Of a stretch of 64,000 nucleotides of DNA, positions 1 to 7,194 are shown piece after piece. Within the stretch, counting starts at the first letter, position 1; every line of letters starts with the position of its first letter. The DNA comes from Woronichinia sp035285405 (GTDB lineage: Bacteria > Cyanobacteriota > Cyanobacteriia > Cyanobacteriales > Microcystaceae). The notes below the pieces were generated by a model. The model was not told where the DNA came from and made no database searches. It saw only the letters and a list, made by a program, of their open reading frames with translations. The stretch lies in NCBI GenBank assembly GCA_035285405.1, contig JAYKJI010000046.1:1-64000 (forward strand). The letters are read 5' to 3'. Position numbers and translations under genes: made by a program.

Positions 1-92
1 ATTATCTAGCTAATTTTTTAGCGATCGCTCTAGTAACTGTATGGAATTTCTGGTTTAATCTGAAACTCAGTTGGCGGGTTACAGATGTTTAG
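1..92 (+). CDS. C-terminal end of a GtrA-like membrane protein (partial)
   Basis: The third forward frame is open from the left edge and ends with TAG at 90-92. The 29 visible residues include the stretch NFLAIALVTVWNFWFN, a hydrophobic helix with the Trp-Asn-Phe pattern seen near the end of GtrA-family proteins, followed by a basic tail (KLSWRVTDV). GtrA proteins are small membrane proteins linked to transfer of lipid-bound sugars, and in cyanobacteria the domain is also found fused to glycosyltransferases. Only the tail is present, so neither the full architecture nor the function can be settled. It could instead be another membrane protein with a similar last helix. Confidence 0.5.
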   Translation, partial: YLANFLAIALVTVWNFWFNLKLSWRVTDV

Positions 93-153
93 AGGAAAGA
101 TCCTCTCTCTGATGTCAAAATTGAGCATAGCTGGAAAAATTTAACGCTTACTC

Positions 154-184
154 AAAAAGGAAGCCTTTTAGACTTCCCCTTTTA
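154..184. terminator. Possible bidirectional terminator
   Basis: An A-rich arm (AAAAAGGAAG) and its near complement (CTTCCCCTTTT) enclose a short loop and end in a T-run on the plus strand, with an A-run on the other side that would serve the minus strand. It sits between the GtrA-like tail and the convergent glutaredoxin/MauE gene, where a shared terminator would be expected. A smaller hairpin (AGAGGA/TCCTCT) overlaps the GtrA stop at 91-106. The remaining bases up to 255 show nothing recognisable. Confidence 0.4.
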
Positions 185-255
185 CAGGATTACTTTAAGT
201 TACGATTGCCGCATATCGAAGGAAAAAGAAGGTTGAAGAATTGACGATAATTCTG

Positions 256-1110
256 TTACTTTTGTGAATTTCTTGCCAGAGAAAAGCGAGTTGAAAATTT
301 GCTTAAAGGACTCGTTTGCATTTCCAAGGTGACAGTTGGAGTCACCTCATTAATTTTGAAAGCTTTCAATTCTTGAGTGCCCATCGCAGAAAAAATTAAA
401 CTGGCTCCCATAATTGCCATAATTACATTTTCAGCAAAGCTAATAACACCCAAAGGTGCTTTAGAGTTCCCACCAATGCAGGCACAATTTAAGGCTAATT
501 TATCTATATAGATAGCTTTAAAAATAGAGGCAGCCCCCGTTAAACCAACGGCAAAAGAACCCATCCCTGTCGCTAGAGAGGCAACTCCTGATAAAAAGCC
601 TAAGCCAATCAATAATTCAATAAAAGGATAGGCTTTACCGTAGGGTTTGAAGCGTTGGGTGATCAGATCATATTTTTCAAAACTGGTTGCAAAGGCATCT
701 ATATCCATCAATTTGAGTGAGGCCAGCATAGATAAAGAGATCCCCATAAAGCCTCCAATTCCTAAAGAGGTGGCCAAGGTCACGAGGGCTGCCGTAGAAA
801 ACAGCGCAATGACGGGCGTATAGGAATAATCTGCTTGTTCAGGAGTGATTTGGAACCATTCAGCAAGCTCAGAATAACCTCCAATGCGTTCTTCGCCAAA
901 GAAAATTTGAGGGGTTGTTGCTACCCCATATTGGGATTTAAATTGATCAACTTCCTCCCGCGATCGCAATTTAATATCAGTAAAAGCAATTCCTTGTTCG
1001 GTCAAAAGGTTGATGGCGCGGATTCCCCAGGGACATTCGTGGTCAGGAGTGGACATCCGATAAATTTTTACAGTGTCAATAGTAATTGGATTCGTCGCGA
1101 GTGCCGTCAT
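256..1110 (-). CDS. Glutaredoxin-domain / MauE-DoxX-type membrane protein
   Basis: The 284-residue protein has two parts. Residues 14-85 are glutaredoxin-like: a Cys-Pro-Trp-Gly sequence at about residues 26-29 stands where CPYC is usual, and there is a cis-proline (TTPQIFF) and a GGYSEL motif. Residues 95-245 form four or so membrane helices of the MauE/DoxX type with a Cys-Ala-Cys pair before the last helix (NCACIGG). MauE/DoxX proteins are tied to thiol redox or disulfide delivery at the membrane; the single-Cys glutaredoxin motif suggests glutathione-dependent or monothiol chemistry, which is inference. The gene is preceded by a promoter with the 20-bp spacer typical of MerR control (1155-1186), and a MerR gene lies beyond the inserted IS. 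It was probably divergently arranged with that regulator before the insertion. Confidence 0.8.
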   Translation of the reverse strand: MTALATNPITIDTVKIYRMSTPDHECPWGIRAINLLTEQGIAFTDIKLRSREEVDQFKSQYGVATTPQIFFGEERIGGYSELAEWFQITPEQADYSYTPVIALFSTAALVTLATSLGIGGFMGISLSMLASLKLMDIDAFATSFEKYDLITQRFKPYGKAYPFIELLIGLGFLSGVASLATGMGSFAVGLTGAASIFKAIYIDKLALNCACIGGNSKAPLGVISFAENVIMAIMGASLIFSAMGTQELKAFKINEVTPTVTLEMQTSPLSKFSTRFSLARNSQK

Positions 1111-1154
1111 GGTGTTTTTCCTTGAAATTTGTCAGGTTTTCTTTCGATGGCTCC

Positions 1155-1186
1155 ATGCTAAACCCTACAGTTGGCTGTAGAGTCAA
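1155..1186 (-). promoter_or_regulatory. MerR-type operator/promoter of the glutaredoxin-MauE gene
   Basis: Read on the minus strand there is a -35 TTGACT (1186-1181), exactly 20 bp of spacer, and a -10 TAGCAT (1160-1155). The spacer holds a perfect dyad, CTACAG-CCAA-CTGTAG (1180-1165), which extends to 9-bp arms with one mismatch. An overlong spacer filled by a dyad is the hallmark of promoters activated by DNA distortion by MerR-family regulators. The start codon follows 44 bp downstream. That the nearby MerR protein is the one that binds here is inference. Confidence 0.75.
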
Positions 1187-1234
1187 GGGGGAAGTCTCCC
1201 TAATTTCAAAAAGAATTTTTATCCCCCAATTCAC

Positions 1235-1266
1235 TTGAGCCTCTAGCTAACTAGAAGGTTTAAAAT
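1235..1266 (+). promoter_or_regulatory. MerR-type promoter originally in front of the merR gene
   Basis: A -35 TTGAGC (1235-1240), a 20-bp spacer (1241-1260) and a -10 TAAAAT (1261-1266) are present. The spacer contains the dyad TCTAG-CTAA-CTAGA and matches the spacer of the divergent glutaredoxin-MauE promoter at 14 of 20 positions when both are read 5' to 3'. This suggests that both promoters bind the same regulator, that is, target activation and autoregulation. The -10 box now overlaps the left target duplication of the IS element, so transcripts from here would enter the transposase gene. Confidence 0.65.
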
Positions 1267-1307
1267 AGGGGCGTTGCATAATAGAGATATGAATGGAGGA
1301 AATCAGA

Positions 1308-1694
1308 ATGCAATGTCCAGAGTGTAAATCGACCCATATCCGTAAAAATGGAATCAATAAACAAGGTAAACAAAATCATATTTGTGTTGCCTGTCATCGC
1401 CAATTTATTGATAATTATGAAAAGCAGAAAGGCTATGATGAAAAAACAAAGCAAGAGTGCCTCACCGCTTATGTCAATGGCATGGGATTTAGAGGGATAG
1501 AGCGGTTAAAGGGAGTTCATCATACTACAGTGATTAACTGGGTTAAATCCGTAGGAAAGAACTTACCTGAAGCCTATGACCCTGAAACAATTCCTGAGGT
1601 CGGGGAACTCGATGAACTAGAAACCTTTGTTGGCTCAAAAAAAACAAAGTCTGGATATGGACAGCGGTTGACCACTTTAAAAAAGGAAGTTTAG
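1308..1694 (+). CDS. IS1-family InsA-like regulatory/DNA-binding frame
   Basis: This is the zero-frame product of the IS (about 128 residues). A zinc-finger-like segment opens it (CPECKSTHIRKNG, then CVACHRQF), followed by a helix-turn-helix-like part (GFRGIERLKGVHHTTVINWVK) and the first acidic catalytic segment (ELDELETFVGSKK). ATG at 1308 is preferred over the in-frame ATG at 1293 because GGAGG lies about 8 bp before it. Without frameshifting, translation ends at 1694 soon after the slippery run. In IS1 the equivalent InsA protein binds the ends and represses; applying that role here is inference from family. Confidence 0.8.
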   Translation: MQCPECKSTHIRKNGINKQGKQNHICVACHRQFIDNYEKQKGYDEKTKQECLTAYVNGMGFRGIERLKGVHHTTVINWVKSVGKNLPEAYDPETIPEVGELDELETFVGSKKTKSGYGQRLTTLKKEV

Positions 1695-2002
1695 GTTGGG
1701 CGATAGGAGACCATAGTAGTCAAACATTTCGCCCTTTATGGGAATTAGTAAAGTCATGGGGATGTTACTTTTATGTCAGTGATGGATGGTCAGTGTATCC
1801 GTGTTTTATAGAAGAGGAAGACCATATAGTAAGTAAGACTTATATGACCAGAGTAGAGGGAGAGAATACCCGTTTAAGACATTATCTTGCCCGATTACAT
1901 CGCAAAACATTATGCTATTCCAAGTCAGTAGAGATGTTAGGATACTCTATCCGTTTATTAATTCATTATCTCAAGTTTCAAGAAGTACCTATTCCCTACT
2001 GA
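1308..2002 (+). CDS. IS1-family transposase made by -1 frameshift (InsAB' type)
   Basis: A -1 shift at the run of eight A residues followed by C (1637-1645) joins the first frame to a second one that continues without a stop to TGA... region end at 2002 (TAC TGA). The fused protein would be 231 residues, the same size as the classical IS1 transposase. After the junction come an Asp-containing segment (VDHFKKGSLGWAIGDHS) and the Glu-containing segment (EGENTRLRHYLARLHRKT), completing a DDE-type active site. A/AAA/AAC-type slippage is the established IS1 mechanism, so this is read as a programmed shift rather than a broken gene. Confidence 0.85.
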
Positions 2003-2057
2003 TTCATAGCTTGATTCAGCAACGCCAAAATAGGCTTAATTGCTAACTGGAGGATGT

Positions 2058-2489
2058 ATGCCGACGCTCACACTGTTAAAAATTGGGGATATTGCTAAAC
2101 AAACCGGCGTTTCTGTAGGGACATTACGTTATTACGAAAATTTAAAGCTGCTCTATCCCCTAGAACGGGGAGAAAATGGCTATCGTTATTTCGGTGTACA
2201 GACGATTCAACAAGTACAATTTATTAAAAAAGCTCAATCTCTCGGATTTTCATTAGAGGAAATTCGACAAATTTTAGATGTCCGCGATCGTGGTGAACTT
2301 CCCTGTAACTTAGTACAGGAATTGCTAGACCATAAAATCGAGCAATTGGAAACACAACTTCAACAAATTACAATGTTTAAATCAGAACTAGAAGAATACC
2401 GCGAGCACTGGTCAAAAGTCCCTAATTCTAAGCGAGAGAATAATGAAATTTGCCCTTTAATTGCAACGGTTCCTTTAAAATCACATTAA
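2058..2489 (+). CDS. MerR-family transcriptional regulator, probably metal or thiol sensing
   Basis: The protein begins with a MerR helix-turn-helix (KIGDIAKQTGVSVGTLRYYE), followed by the wing (GENGYRYFG), the second helix pair (FIKKAQSLGFSLEEIRQIL), a long dimerisation helix and a C-terminal tail. Cysteines at CNLVQEL and near the end (ICPLI) resemble the ligand positions of metal-responsive members. A TTG at 2040 is also in frame, but ATG 2058 has GGAGG four bases upstream and is preferred. The probable regulon is the glutaredoxin-MauE gene plus merR itself, judged from two similar operators. The promoter is separated from the gene by the IS element, so expression now depends on read-through or on a promoter inside the IS. 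The inducer is unknown. Confidence 0.85.
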   Translation: MPTLTLLKIGDIAKQTGVSVGTLRYYENLKLLYPLERGENGYRYFGVQTIQQVQFIKKAQSLGFSLEEIRQILDVRDRGELPCNLVQELLDHKIEQLETQLQQITMFKSELEEYREHWSKVPNSKRENNEICPLIATVPLKSH

Positions 2490-2640
2490 TCGTAGCTTAA
2501 AAATTAGCTAAAAACAGCCAAAAGGCTCAAAACTATTGTCAAATGGCTGATTGCCCTACTCAATTTCCCAAGACCATGTGCACCATAATGTACTAAGATG
2601 TTTTACTGAGCTTTGTCCAACTATCTATTGTTTGCTGTCA

Positions 2641-2910
2641 TTATTCCTCGAACTCAAAATCAAATTCGTCCATGTCTTCTATTCTCGTACGTCGTTTTGC
2701 TGGACGTTGCCAGAGTAAGGGTAAGAAAGCACCTAAAATAAGTCCAAAACTGATACAAACGGCGAGGAGAATACCAACAGGTAATTGTATGGACTCGAAA
2801 ACAAATAAACGTAGAGAAACAGGGGTAATATTTTGAACAGCAAAAACCGCGATCGCCGCAAAGCCTAGGGCGATCATTAAAGAACTTAAAAAGTTAGCGA
2901 TAAAAGTCAT
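2641..2910 (-). CDS. LapA-domain (DUF1049) inner membrane protein
   Basis: The 89-residue protein has two hydrophobic helices (residues 4-26 and 43-64) separated by NITPVSLRLFVFESIQLPVG, the hallmark pattern of the LapA/DUF1049 domain, and an acidic tail (DMDEFDFEFEE). Proteins of this family are small inner membrane proteins associated with lipopolysaccharide assembly; the cyanobacterial role is not known from sequence. AGGGG sits six bases before the ATG. The first codons and the ribosome site lie in one copy of a 93-bp tandem duplication. Confidence 0.75.
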   Translation of the reverse strand: MTFIANFLSSLMIALGFAAIAVFAVQNITPVSLRLFVFESIQLPVGILLAVCISFGLILGAFLPLLWQRPAKRRTRIEDMDEFDFEFEE

Positions 2911-3074
2911 AGATACCCCTAAAAACTTAGGGATTAGTTGTCGTTGTCGGGTTCAGATCGGTAGGCAGGGGAGGACTCTCTAAAAGTTAGCGATAAAAGT
3001 CATAGATACCCCTAAAAACTTAGGGATTAGTTGTCGTCGTCGGGTTCAGATCGGTAGGCAAGGGAGGACTCTCC
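2889..3074. repeat. 93-bp tandem duplication spanning a gene boundary
   Basis: Two adjacent copies, about 2889-2981 and 2982-3074, differ at only two positions seen (2944 versus 3037, and one base in the AGGCAGGGG/AGGCAAGGG segment). Each copy holds the end of the helical-repeat gene with its stop codon, the short gap, the AGGGG ribosome site and the first codons of lapA. The copy nearer the long gene therefore makes a seven-codon reading frame (MTFIANF, 3003-2980) with its own ribosome site ahead of lapA. Confidence 0.9.
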
Positions 3075-5038
3075 AACTCTGGAGTATTGGGTGCGACAGG
3101 AATACTAGTCGGAACAGGTGTTAAGGCCTGTTTCCAATCCTTAATCAAGTCTCTGGCTGTGTTATAGGCTGCACTTTCCTTGGGAATTACTCGTGCTAGA
3201 CGAATCGCCTCTGATAAAGAAGATTCACTGGCTTTTTCCTGGGCAAGGGATAGGAGTTGATAGCTCCAGGTATTAATTAATTGAATTCTCTGACTGCCTG
3301 CTTCCGTTGAGAGGGGAATTTGGCGAATTAAACGAATAGCATTGGATAGCGATTCTGGTGTTCGAGCTTCGGCCAGCGCGTTGGCCCGTTGTAGGGTTTT
3401 CTGAGATTGAATTTCCTGCTGCCAAAGATTAATATTTTTACGCGCTTCAGGATACAGAACTCGTCCAGCGCGAATTTGGGATGCGGTGTTAATGGCCGAG
3501 GCATAGTCTTGATTGGCGGCGATCGCCTTTGCTTGGTCGAGTAAGGGTTGATCCTCCTGGCGTTCTACCATGGCCTGCCACTCCCGCATCTCTTGACGGG
3601 CTTCGGAATAAAGAGCGCGATCGCGGCTAATACTAGAAGCTTGATCGATGGCCTGTTGCAGATCGCTAACATTACCGGAGTCAGCCAATTCTTTCGCCTT
3701 AGTTAGTACTGGTTTATCTTCATAGATTTGAATTTGCTTTGTCCAGTTATTGATATCTCGTAGAGCATCTTGATAACGGGGATTACTATCGGGAACCAGC
3801 TTGGCCTCGGCGATCGCGGTCGTTAAATCTGCGACCATACCCGATTCAGCCATTTGTCGAGCCTTGGCCAATTGGGTTAAAGCAGTTTCTTCTGTGCGCC
3901 AACCTTGGATTAATTCTTGGGCCACCGTGTAAAGAGGACGAGTTTGATCGGCAATCCTTTCCGCCGTTGAGATGGCTGATTGAATGCCTTCTAACGTACC
4001 GGATTGAGCATCACTACCAGCCGTTCCCAGTAATTGCCATTCGTTCGTATCTTCCGCCGGAAAAAGACCTTCTGGAATACGCTCAACGGTGCTGGCCAAA
4101 GTTTGCCAATCCTTGTCATCAATGAGATTCTGAATAAAGTCCTGTAATTTTTCCTTGGCTTTATCAATTAGACCCAGGGATTCCTGATGGGCATAGCTTT
4201 CCTTGGGAATTTTTTGAGCTTCAGTGATCGCCTTAAGCCAATTGTCAATGCCACCCCGACGCAAAATTCGGTAAGCCGTATCTAATTTACTGCTTTCTTC
4301 CTGGGCTAACTGAATATTTTTAACGCTTTGATCGTATCTCGTCGTTCCCCAGTAACGATTATCTAAATTCAATAATTTGACTGCGGACCGAAAAGCATCA
4401 TTCCAGCGTGCCTTCCGTAGGTTATCCTCAACTTCAGCAAAAATAGCTTCTCCTTTTTTCCAGGTCTCTTGCCAAGTGCTAATGCGTTCTTCAACCAATT
4501 TATAAGCCTGTACCTGATTGGGAATGCGTTTTACCGTGGCGATCGCTTCATCTAACTTGCCATCTTGGAAAGATTCATCCGCTAAACTCAAAATTTCATT
4601 GGCCCATTCTTCAATGCTACGGTTTGCTTCGGCATAGAGCGGGTGATCCTTGGGCAAACTGGCAACCAATTCGATCGCCTGCAATAGACTATCTACCGTT
4701 CTATCATCCGCCGACAACTGAGCACAATACAAGCGCATAGAGGCGGAGGCGATCGGCCAGAAAATACGAGAACATTGAGGACTCTTGGGCAACTTAAATA
4801 GCATGGTCGTTGCCGTAAAGCCAATTCCTCCCGACACCAAAATCAGCACAATCGCCCAAAACTGATAGGGAAACCGTTCGGCTTGACGCTGAACCTGCTG
4901 ATAAGCTTGGCGACTAACGGATTGTAAATTATTCATCAGAGGAGGCCGTTGATGGTCTGGAGGAGTCGGGTTTGAAAACACAGTATTATCAGGCTTAGGA
5001 AATTGAGAACACCGAGAGAGGATTGAATCTCTGGACAA
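3020..5038 (-). CDS. Membrane-anchored alpha-helical repeat protein, function unknown
   Basis: The 672-residue protein has a cytoplasmic N-terminus, one membrane helix at about residues 62-83 (FWAIVLILVSGGIGFTATTM), and then a long all-helical region. This region is built from repeats of roughly 50-60 residues, each with an A-x-x-x-A-rich helix, an I-P or I-S turn and a closing Arg/Asn-x-W tryptophan (INNWTKQ, MREWQAM, INLWQQE, INTWSYQ, IKDWKQA). The C-terminus is Pro/Thr-rich. The layout resembles TPR/SEL1-like scaffolds, and similar cyanobacterial proteins are usually left as hypothetical. A later ATG (MNNLQSV, residue 35) is a possible alternative start. Its 3' end lies in the tandem duplication next to lapA. 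No catalytic motif is visible. Confidence 0.7.
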   Translation of the reverse strand: MSRDSILSRCSQFPKPDNTVFSNPTPPDHQRPPLMNNLQSVSRQAYQQVQRQAERFPYQFWAIVLILVSGGIGFTATTMLFKLPKSPQCSRIFWPIASASMRLYCAQLSADDRTVDSLLQAIELVASLPKDHPLYAEANRSIEEWANEILSLADESFQDGKLDEAIATVKRIPNQVQAYKLVEERISTWQETWKKGEAIFAEVEDNLRKARWNDAFRSAVKLLNLDNRYWGTTRYDQSVKNIQLAQEESSKLDTAYRILRRGGIDNWLKAITEAQKIPKESYAHQESLGLIDKAKEKLQDFIQNLIDDKDWQTLASTVERIPEGLFPAEDTNEWQLLGTAGSDAQSGTLEGIQSAISTAERIADQTRPLYTVAQELIQGWRTEETALTQLAKARQMAESGMVADLTTAIAEAKLVPDSNPRYQDALRDINNWTKQIQIYEDKPVLTKAKELADSGNVSDLQQAIDQASSISRDRALYSEARQEMREWQAMVERQEDQPLLDQAKAIAANQDYASAINTASQIRAGRVLYPEARKNINLWQQEIQSQKTLQRANALAEARTPESLSNAIRLIRQIPLSTEAGSQRIQLINTWSYQLLSLAQEKASESSLSEAIRLARVIPKESAAYNTARDLIKDWKQALTPVPTSIPVAPNTPELESPPLPTDLNPTTTTNP

Positions 5039-5152
5039 CTAAAATCAGGAATTTTCGCAAAGCAGGAAATTTTTGACCTATCTTAACATTACTTTGACGA
5101 TATCCCTAAGCATTTTTCCTTAGCCAACCCATTTTTCTCCAAAACAACAGAG

Positions 5153-5199
5153 AGCGATCGCCCCTTAACGAGATCTTGGCTAGACCAGAGGCGATCGCT
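5153..5199 (-). terminator. HIP1-based stem-loop downstream of clpP3
   Basis: AGCGATCGCC (5153-5162) and GGCGATCGCT (5190-5199) are perfect 10-bp complements around a 27-base loop, with a TGTTGTTTT stretch beyond on the minus strand. Each arm contains one HIP1 octamer. The position directly after clpP3 fits a transcription end for the clpR-clpP3 operon, though chance pairing of two HIP1 sites is possible. Confidence 0.4.
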
Positions 5200-5218
5200 T
5201 TTCCCCAAACACCTTAAA

Positions 5219-5833
5219 CTACAACGCAACCGTTGACAGACTACTCGGTTCAATCACCTTATCAATGAGTCCGTATTCCTTTGCTTCGGCTGCGGACATA
5301 AAATAATCCCGATCCGTATCCTTAGCAATTTTCTCGATAGTTTGGCCAGTGCGAAGGGCCAACATTTCATTGAGTTGCTGACGAATCCGCAGGATTTCCT
5401 GGGCCTCAATTTGAATATCCGTTGCTTGACGACGACCAGTGCCGCCCATCGGTTGGTGAATCATGATACGGGCATGGGGCAAGGCCAATCTTTTACCCGG
5501 CGTACCAGCCGCTAATAAAAATGATCCCATTGATGCCGCCAAACCCACACAGATTGTCACCACTTCCGACTTAATGTATTGCATGGTGTCGTAGATGGCC
5601 ATGCCTGCTGTTACCGATCCCCCCGGAGAATTGATATACAGATAGATCGGCTTACTGGGATCATCGGAGTCAAGATAGAGCAAAAAAGCGACAATGCGGT
5701 TGGCGATCGAGTCATTCACTTCTTGACCCAGAAAAATAATTCGTTCCTGGCTTAGACGAGTATAGATATCGATCCAACGCTCGTACTGACTACCGGGCAG
5801 ACGATAGGGAACACTGGGAACACCAATAGGCAT
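5219..5833 (-). CDS. clpP3: ATP-dependent Clp protease proteolytic subunit ClpP3
   Basis: At 204 residues this is a normal-length ClpP serine protease. The nucleophile lies in GLAASMGSFLLAAG (about residue 103), the catalytic His in LPHARIMIHQP (about 128) and Asp in the DRDYFMSAAEA region. It degrades proteins unfolded by a Clp ATPase in the cytosol. The gene lies 61 bp downstream of clpR on the same strand. In cyanobacteria clpR and clpP3 form an operon whose products build a mixed heptameric ring with ClpC, and that context is the reason for choosing clpP3 over other ClpP paralogues. Confidence 0.9.
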   Translation of the reverse strand: MPIGVPSVPYRLPGSQYERWIDIYTRLSQERIIFLGQEVNDSIANRIVAFLLYLDSDDPSKPIYLYINSPGGSVTAGMAIYDTMQYIKSEVVTICVGLAASMGSFLLAAGTPGKRLALPHARIMIHQPMGGTGRRQATDIQIEAQEILRIRQQLNEMLALRTGQTIEKIAKDTDRDYFMSAAEAKEYGLIDKVIEPSSLSTVAL

Positions 5834-5894
5834 AGGTCAAAAGGTCAAAAATATTCAAAAGGACAGAGGAAAACAAGGCAGGAGTGCAAAAAAC

Positions 5895-6575
5895 TTAGCG
5901 CAAAGCCGCAAGCGGTTGGGGTAATTGCTTAGAACTGTCTAAGACCTTATCGATTAAGCCGTACTCTTTAGCTTGTTCTGGGGTGAGATAAAAAGTCCGA
6001 TCCAAATCTTTGGCCAATTTCTCAACGGTTTGACCCGTCGTTTGGGAAAGAATTTCTAGCATAGTACGTTTATTGTCTAGTACCTCCTTGGCCCGAATTT
6101 GGATATCTGTGGCCTGCCCTCTTGCTCCCGTACGATTCTGATTCAGGACAATGGTGGCATGGGGTAAACTAGCTCGAAAGCCCTTCGTTCCAGCCGCCAG
6201 AATCATAGCAGCCGTTCCCATGGCTTGACCAATACAGATGGTGTGGACGGGGGGTTTAATATAATTAATCGTGTCGCAAATCGCAAAAGCTTCTGTTTCA
6301 AACCCGATCGCATCCCCTGTGTACCAGGAAGTTCCCGTCGAATTAATATAGAAAAAGATCGGTTTATCGGGGTCATCAAATTGCAAGAAGAGGAGTTGGG
6401 CGATGATTAATTGCGTCACATCCAGCCCGACTTGCTGTTTATGCTCATCGGAAGAAAACAGCGGCATTCCCAAATAAACAATCCGTTCTTTGAGTAACAG
6501 GGACTCTAGATCGGGAGGTGGAGTACGGAAAGACATATCTCCGTAGTAGGCAGTTTGAACCGCTTTAATTTCCAT
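5895..6575 (-). CDS. clpR: ClpR, catalytically inactive Clp protease subunit
   Basis: The 226-residue protein has the ClpP fold, but the nucleophile segment reads CIGQAMGTAAMILAAG, so the catalytic Ser is replaced by Gly. The His position reads LPHATIVLNQN, with Asn in place of the second His found in ClpP. An N-terminal extension (EIKAVQTAYYGDMSFRTP) and a short insertion (STGTSWYTGDAIG) are features of cyanobacterial and plastid ClpR. It contributes structural subunits to the ClpP3/R core. It is cotranscribed with clpP3 judging from spacing. Confidence 0.92.
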   Translation of the reverse strand: MEIKAVQTAYYGDMSFRTPPPDLESLLLKERIVYLGMPLFSSDEHKQQVGLDVTQLIIAQLLFLQFDDPDKPIFFYINSTGTSWYTGDAIGFETEAFAICDTINYIKPPVHTICIGQAMGTAAMILAAGTKGFRASLPHATIVLNQNRTGARGQATDIQIRAKEVLDNKRTMLEILSQTTGQTVEKLAKDLDRTFYLTPEQAKEYGLIDKVLDSSKQLPQPLAALR

Positions 6576-6703
6576 TGTTACTTTGCTAGTCAGGTTAGGG
6601 CTAAAGACAAACGCGATTTTGGCAAAATGTTGTCTGTTTTTTTAGTCTAGTTATGTATTCTAGCGCAGATCAACTTCCGAATCATGGCCCGAATCATTGC
6701 TGC

Positions 6704-6737
6704 AAAAAACAACCCGATCTCCTTAACTGAAGTCGGG
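6704..6737 (-). terminator. Rho-independent terminator after rpsP-khpA
   Basis: Read on the minus strand, CCCGACTTC and GGAGATCGGG form an imperfect stem closed by five strong pairs (CCCGA/TCGGG), followed directly by TTGTTTTTT. It lies about 50 bp past the khpA stop and before clpR, so it would separate the two transcription units. Confidence 0.6.
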
Positions 6738-6784
6738 CATAGAGGCTTTTCATTAATTTTACGCAATTACTAACTACCAAAAAC

Positions 6785-7189
6785 CTAAAAAGGAAATTTC
6801 TGATCGGCAGAATAGCGGGGACGGGAGCGACGACGCTGAAACTTTTCTGCTTCATGGCCGTTACCGTAGGGCCGTCTTTTTCTGGGTAGATAGGAACTGC
6901 TTTGATCGCGATCGCTCTCATAAACATCCAGATAAACCGTTTGACCCACCGTTGCTGCCGCCATCTCTAGAACAGTACAGATAGCATTCAGATTGCGGCC
7001 ACCACGCCCAAAGATACGACCCTTATCTTCACCTTCTATGGCCACTCGAATCCAAACCCGTTGTTTACGGTTCGCCTGTTCACAGTCAACACGCAGAGAA
7101 TCGGAAGCCGACAAAAAAGGGGTTATTAAAAAAGAGACCAATCCCATGTAATCGGGAATAGGAATTTGAGGAGAGACAGCAAGAACCAT
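6785..7189 (-). CDS. khpA: KH-domain RNA-binding protein KhpA (YlqC family)
   Basis: The 134-residue protein contains the KH signature GEDKGRIFGRGGRNLNAI at about residues 52-70, with the GxxG loop read as GRGG, followed by helix residues CTVLEMAAATVGQ. A basic disordered tail (PRKRRPYGNG ... RRRSRPRYS) would add RNA contacts. KhpA proteins bind structured RNA and help in ribosome-linked or sRNA-linked processes. The gene starts five bases after the rpsP stop, a conserved rpsP-khpA order in many bacteria. The N-terminal 12 residues before DYMGLVSFLI may be an overlong start. Confidence 0.85.
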   Translation of the reverse strand: MVLAVSPQIPIPDYMGLVSFLITPFLSASDSLRVDCEQANRKQRVWIRVAIEGEDKGRIFGRGGRNLNAICTVLEMAAATVGQTVYLDVYESDRDQSSSYLPRKRRPYGNGHEAEKFQRRRSRPRYSADQKFPF

Positions 7190-7194
7190 TACAT

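Larger units (their letters stand above)
1270..2026 (+). mobile_element. Complete IS1-family insertion sequence (757 bp)
   Basis: The element starts with GGCGTTGC (1270-1277) and ends with the complementary GCAACGCC (2019-2026). It is flanked by a perfect 8-bp duplication, AAAATAGG, at 1262-1269 and 2027-2034. It carries an overlapping two-frame transposase with a slippery A8C run. The length, short inverted repeats, 8-bp target duplication and frameshift arrangement all match the IS1 family. The intact ends and perfect duplication point to a recent insertion. It landed just after the -10 box of the merR promoter, about 24 bp before the merR start codon. Confidence 0.93.

Noticed and set aside
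1308..2002. Transposase as a pseudogene because of the frame change
   Set aside because: The slippery run, the fused length and the intact ends match normal IS1 expression by -1 frameshift.
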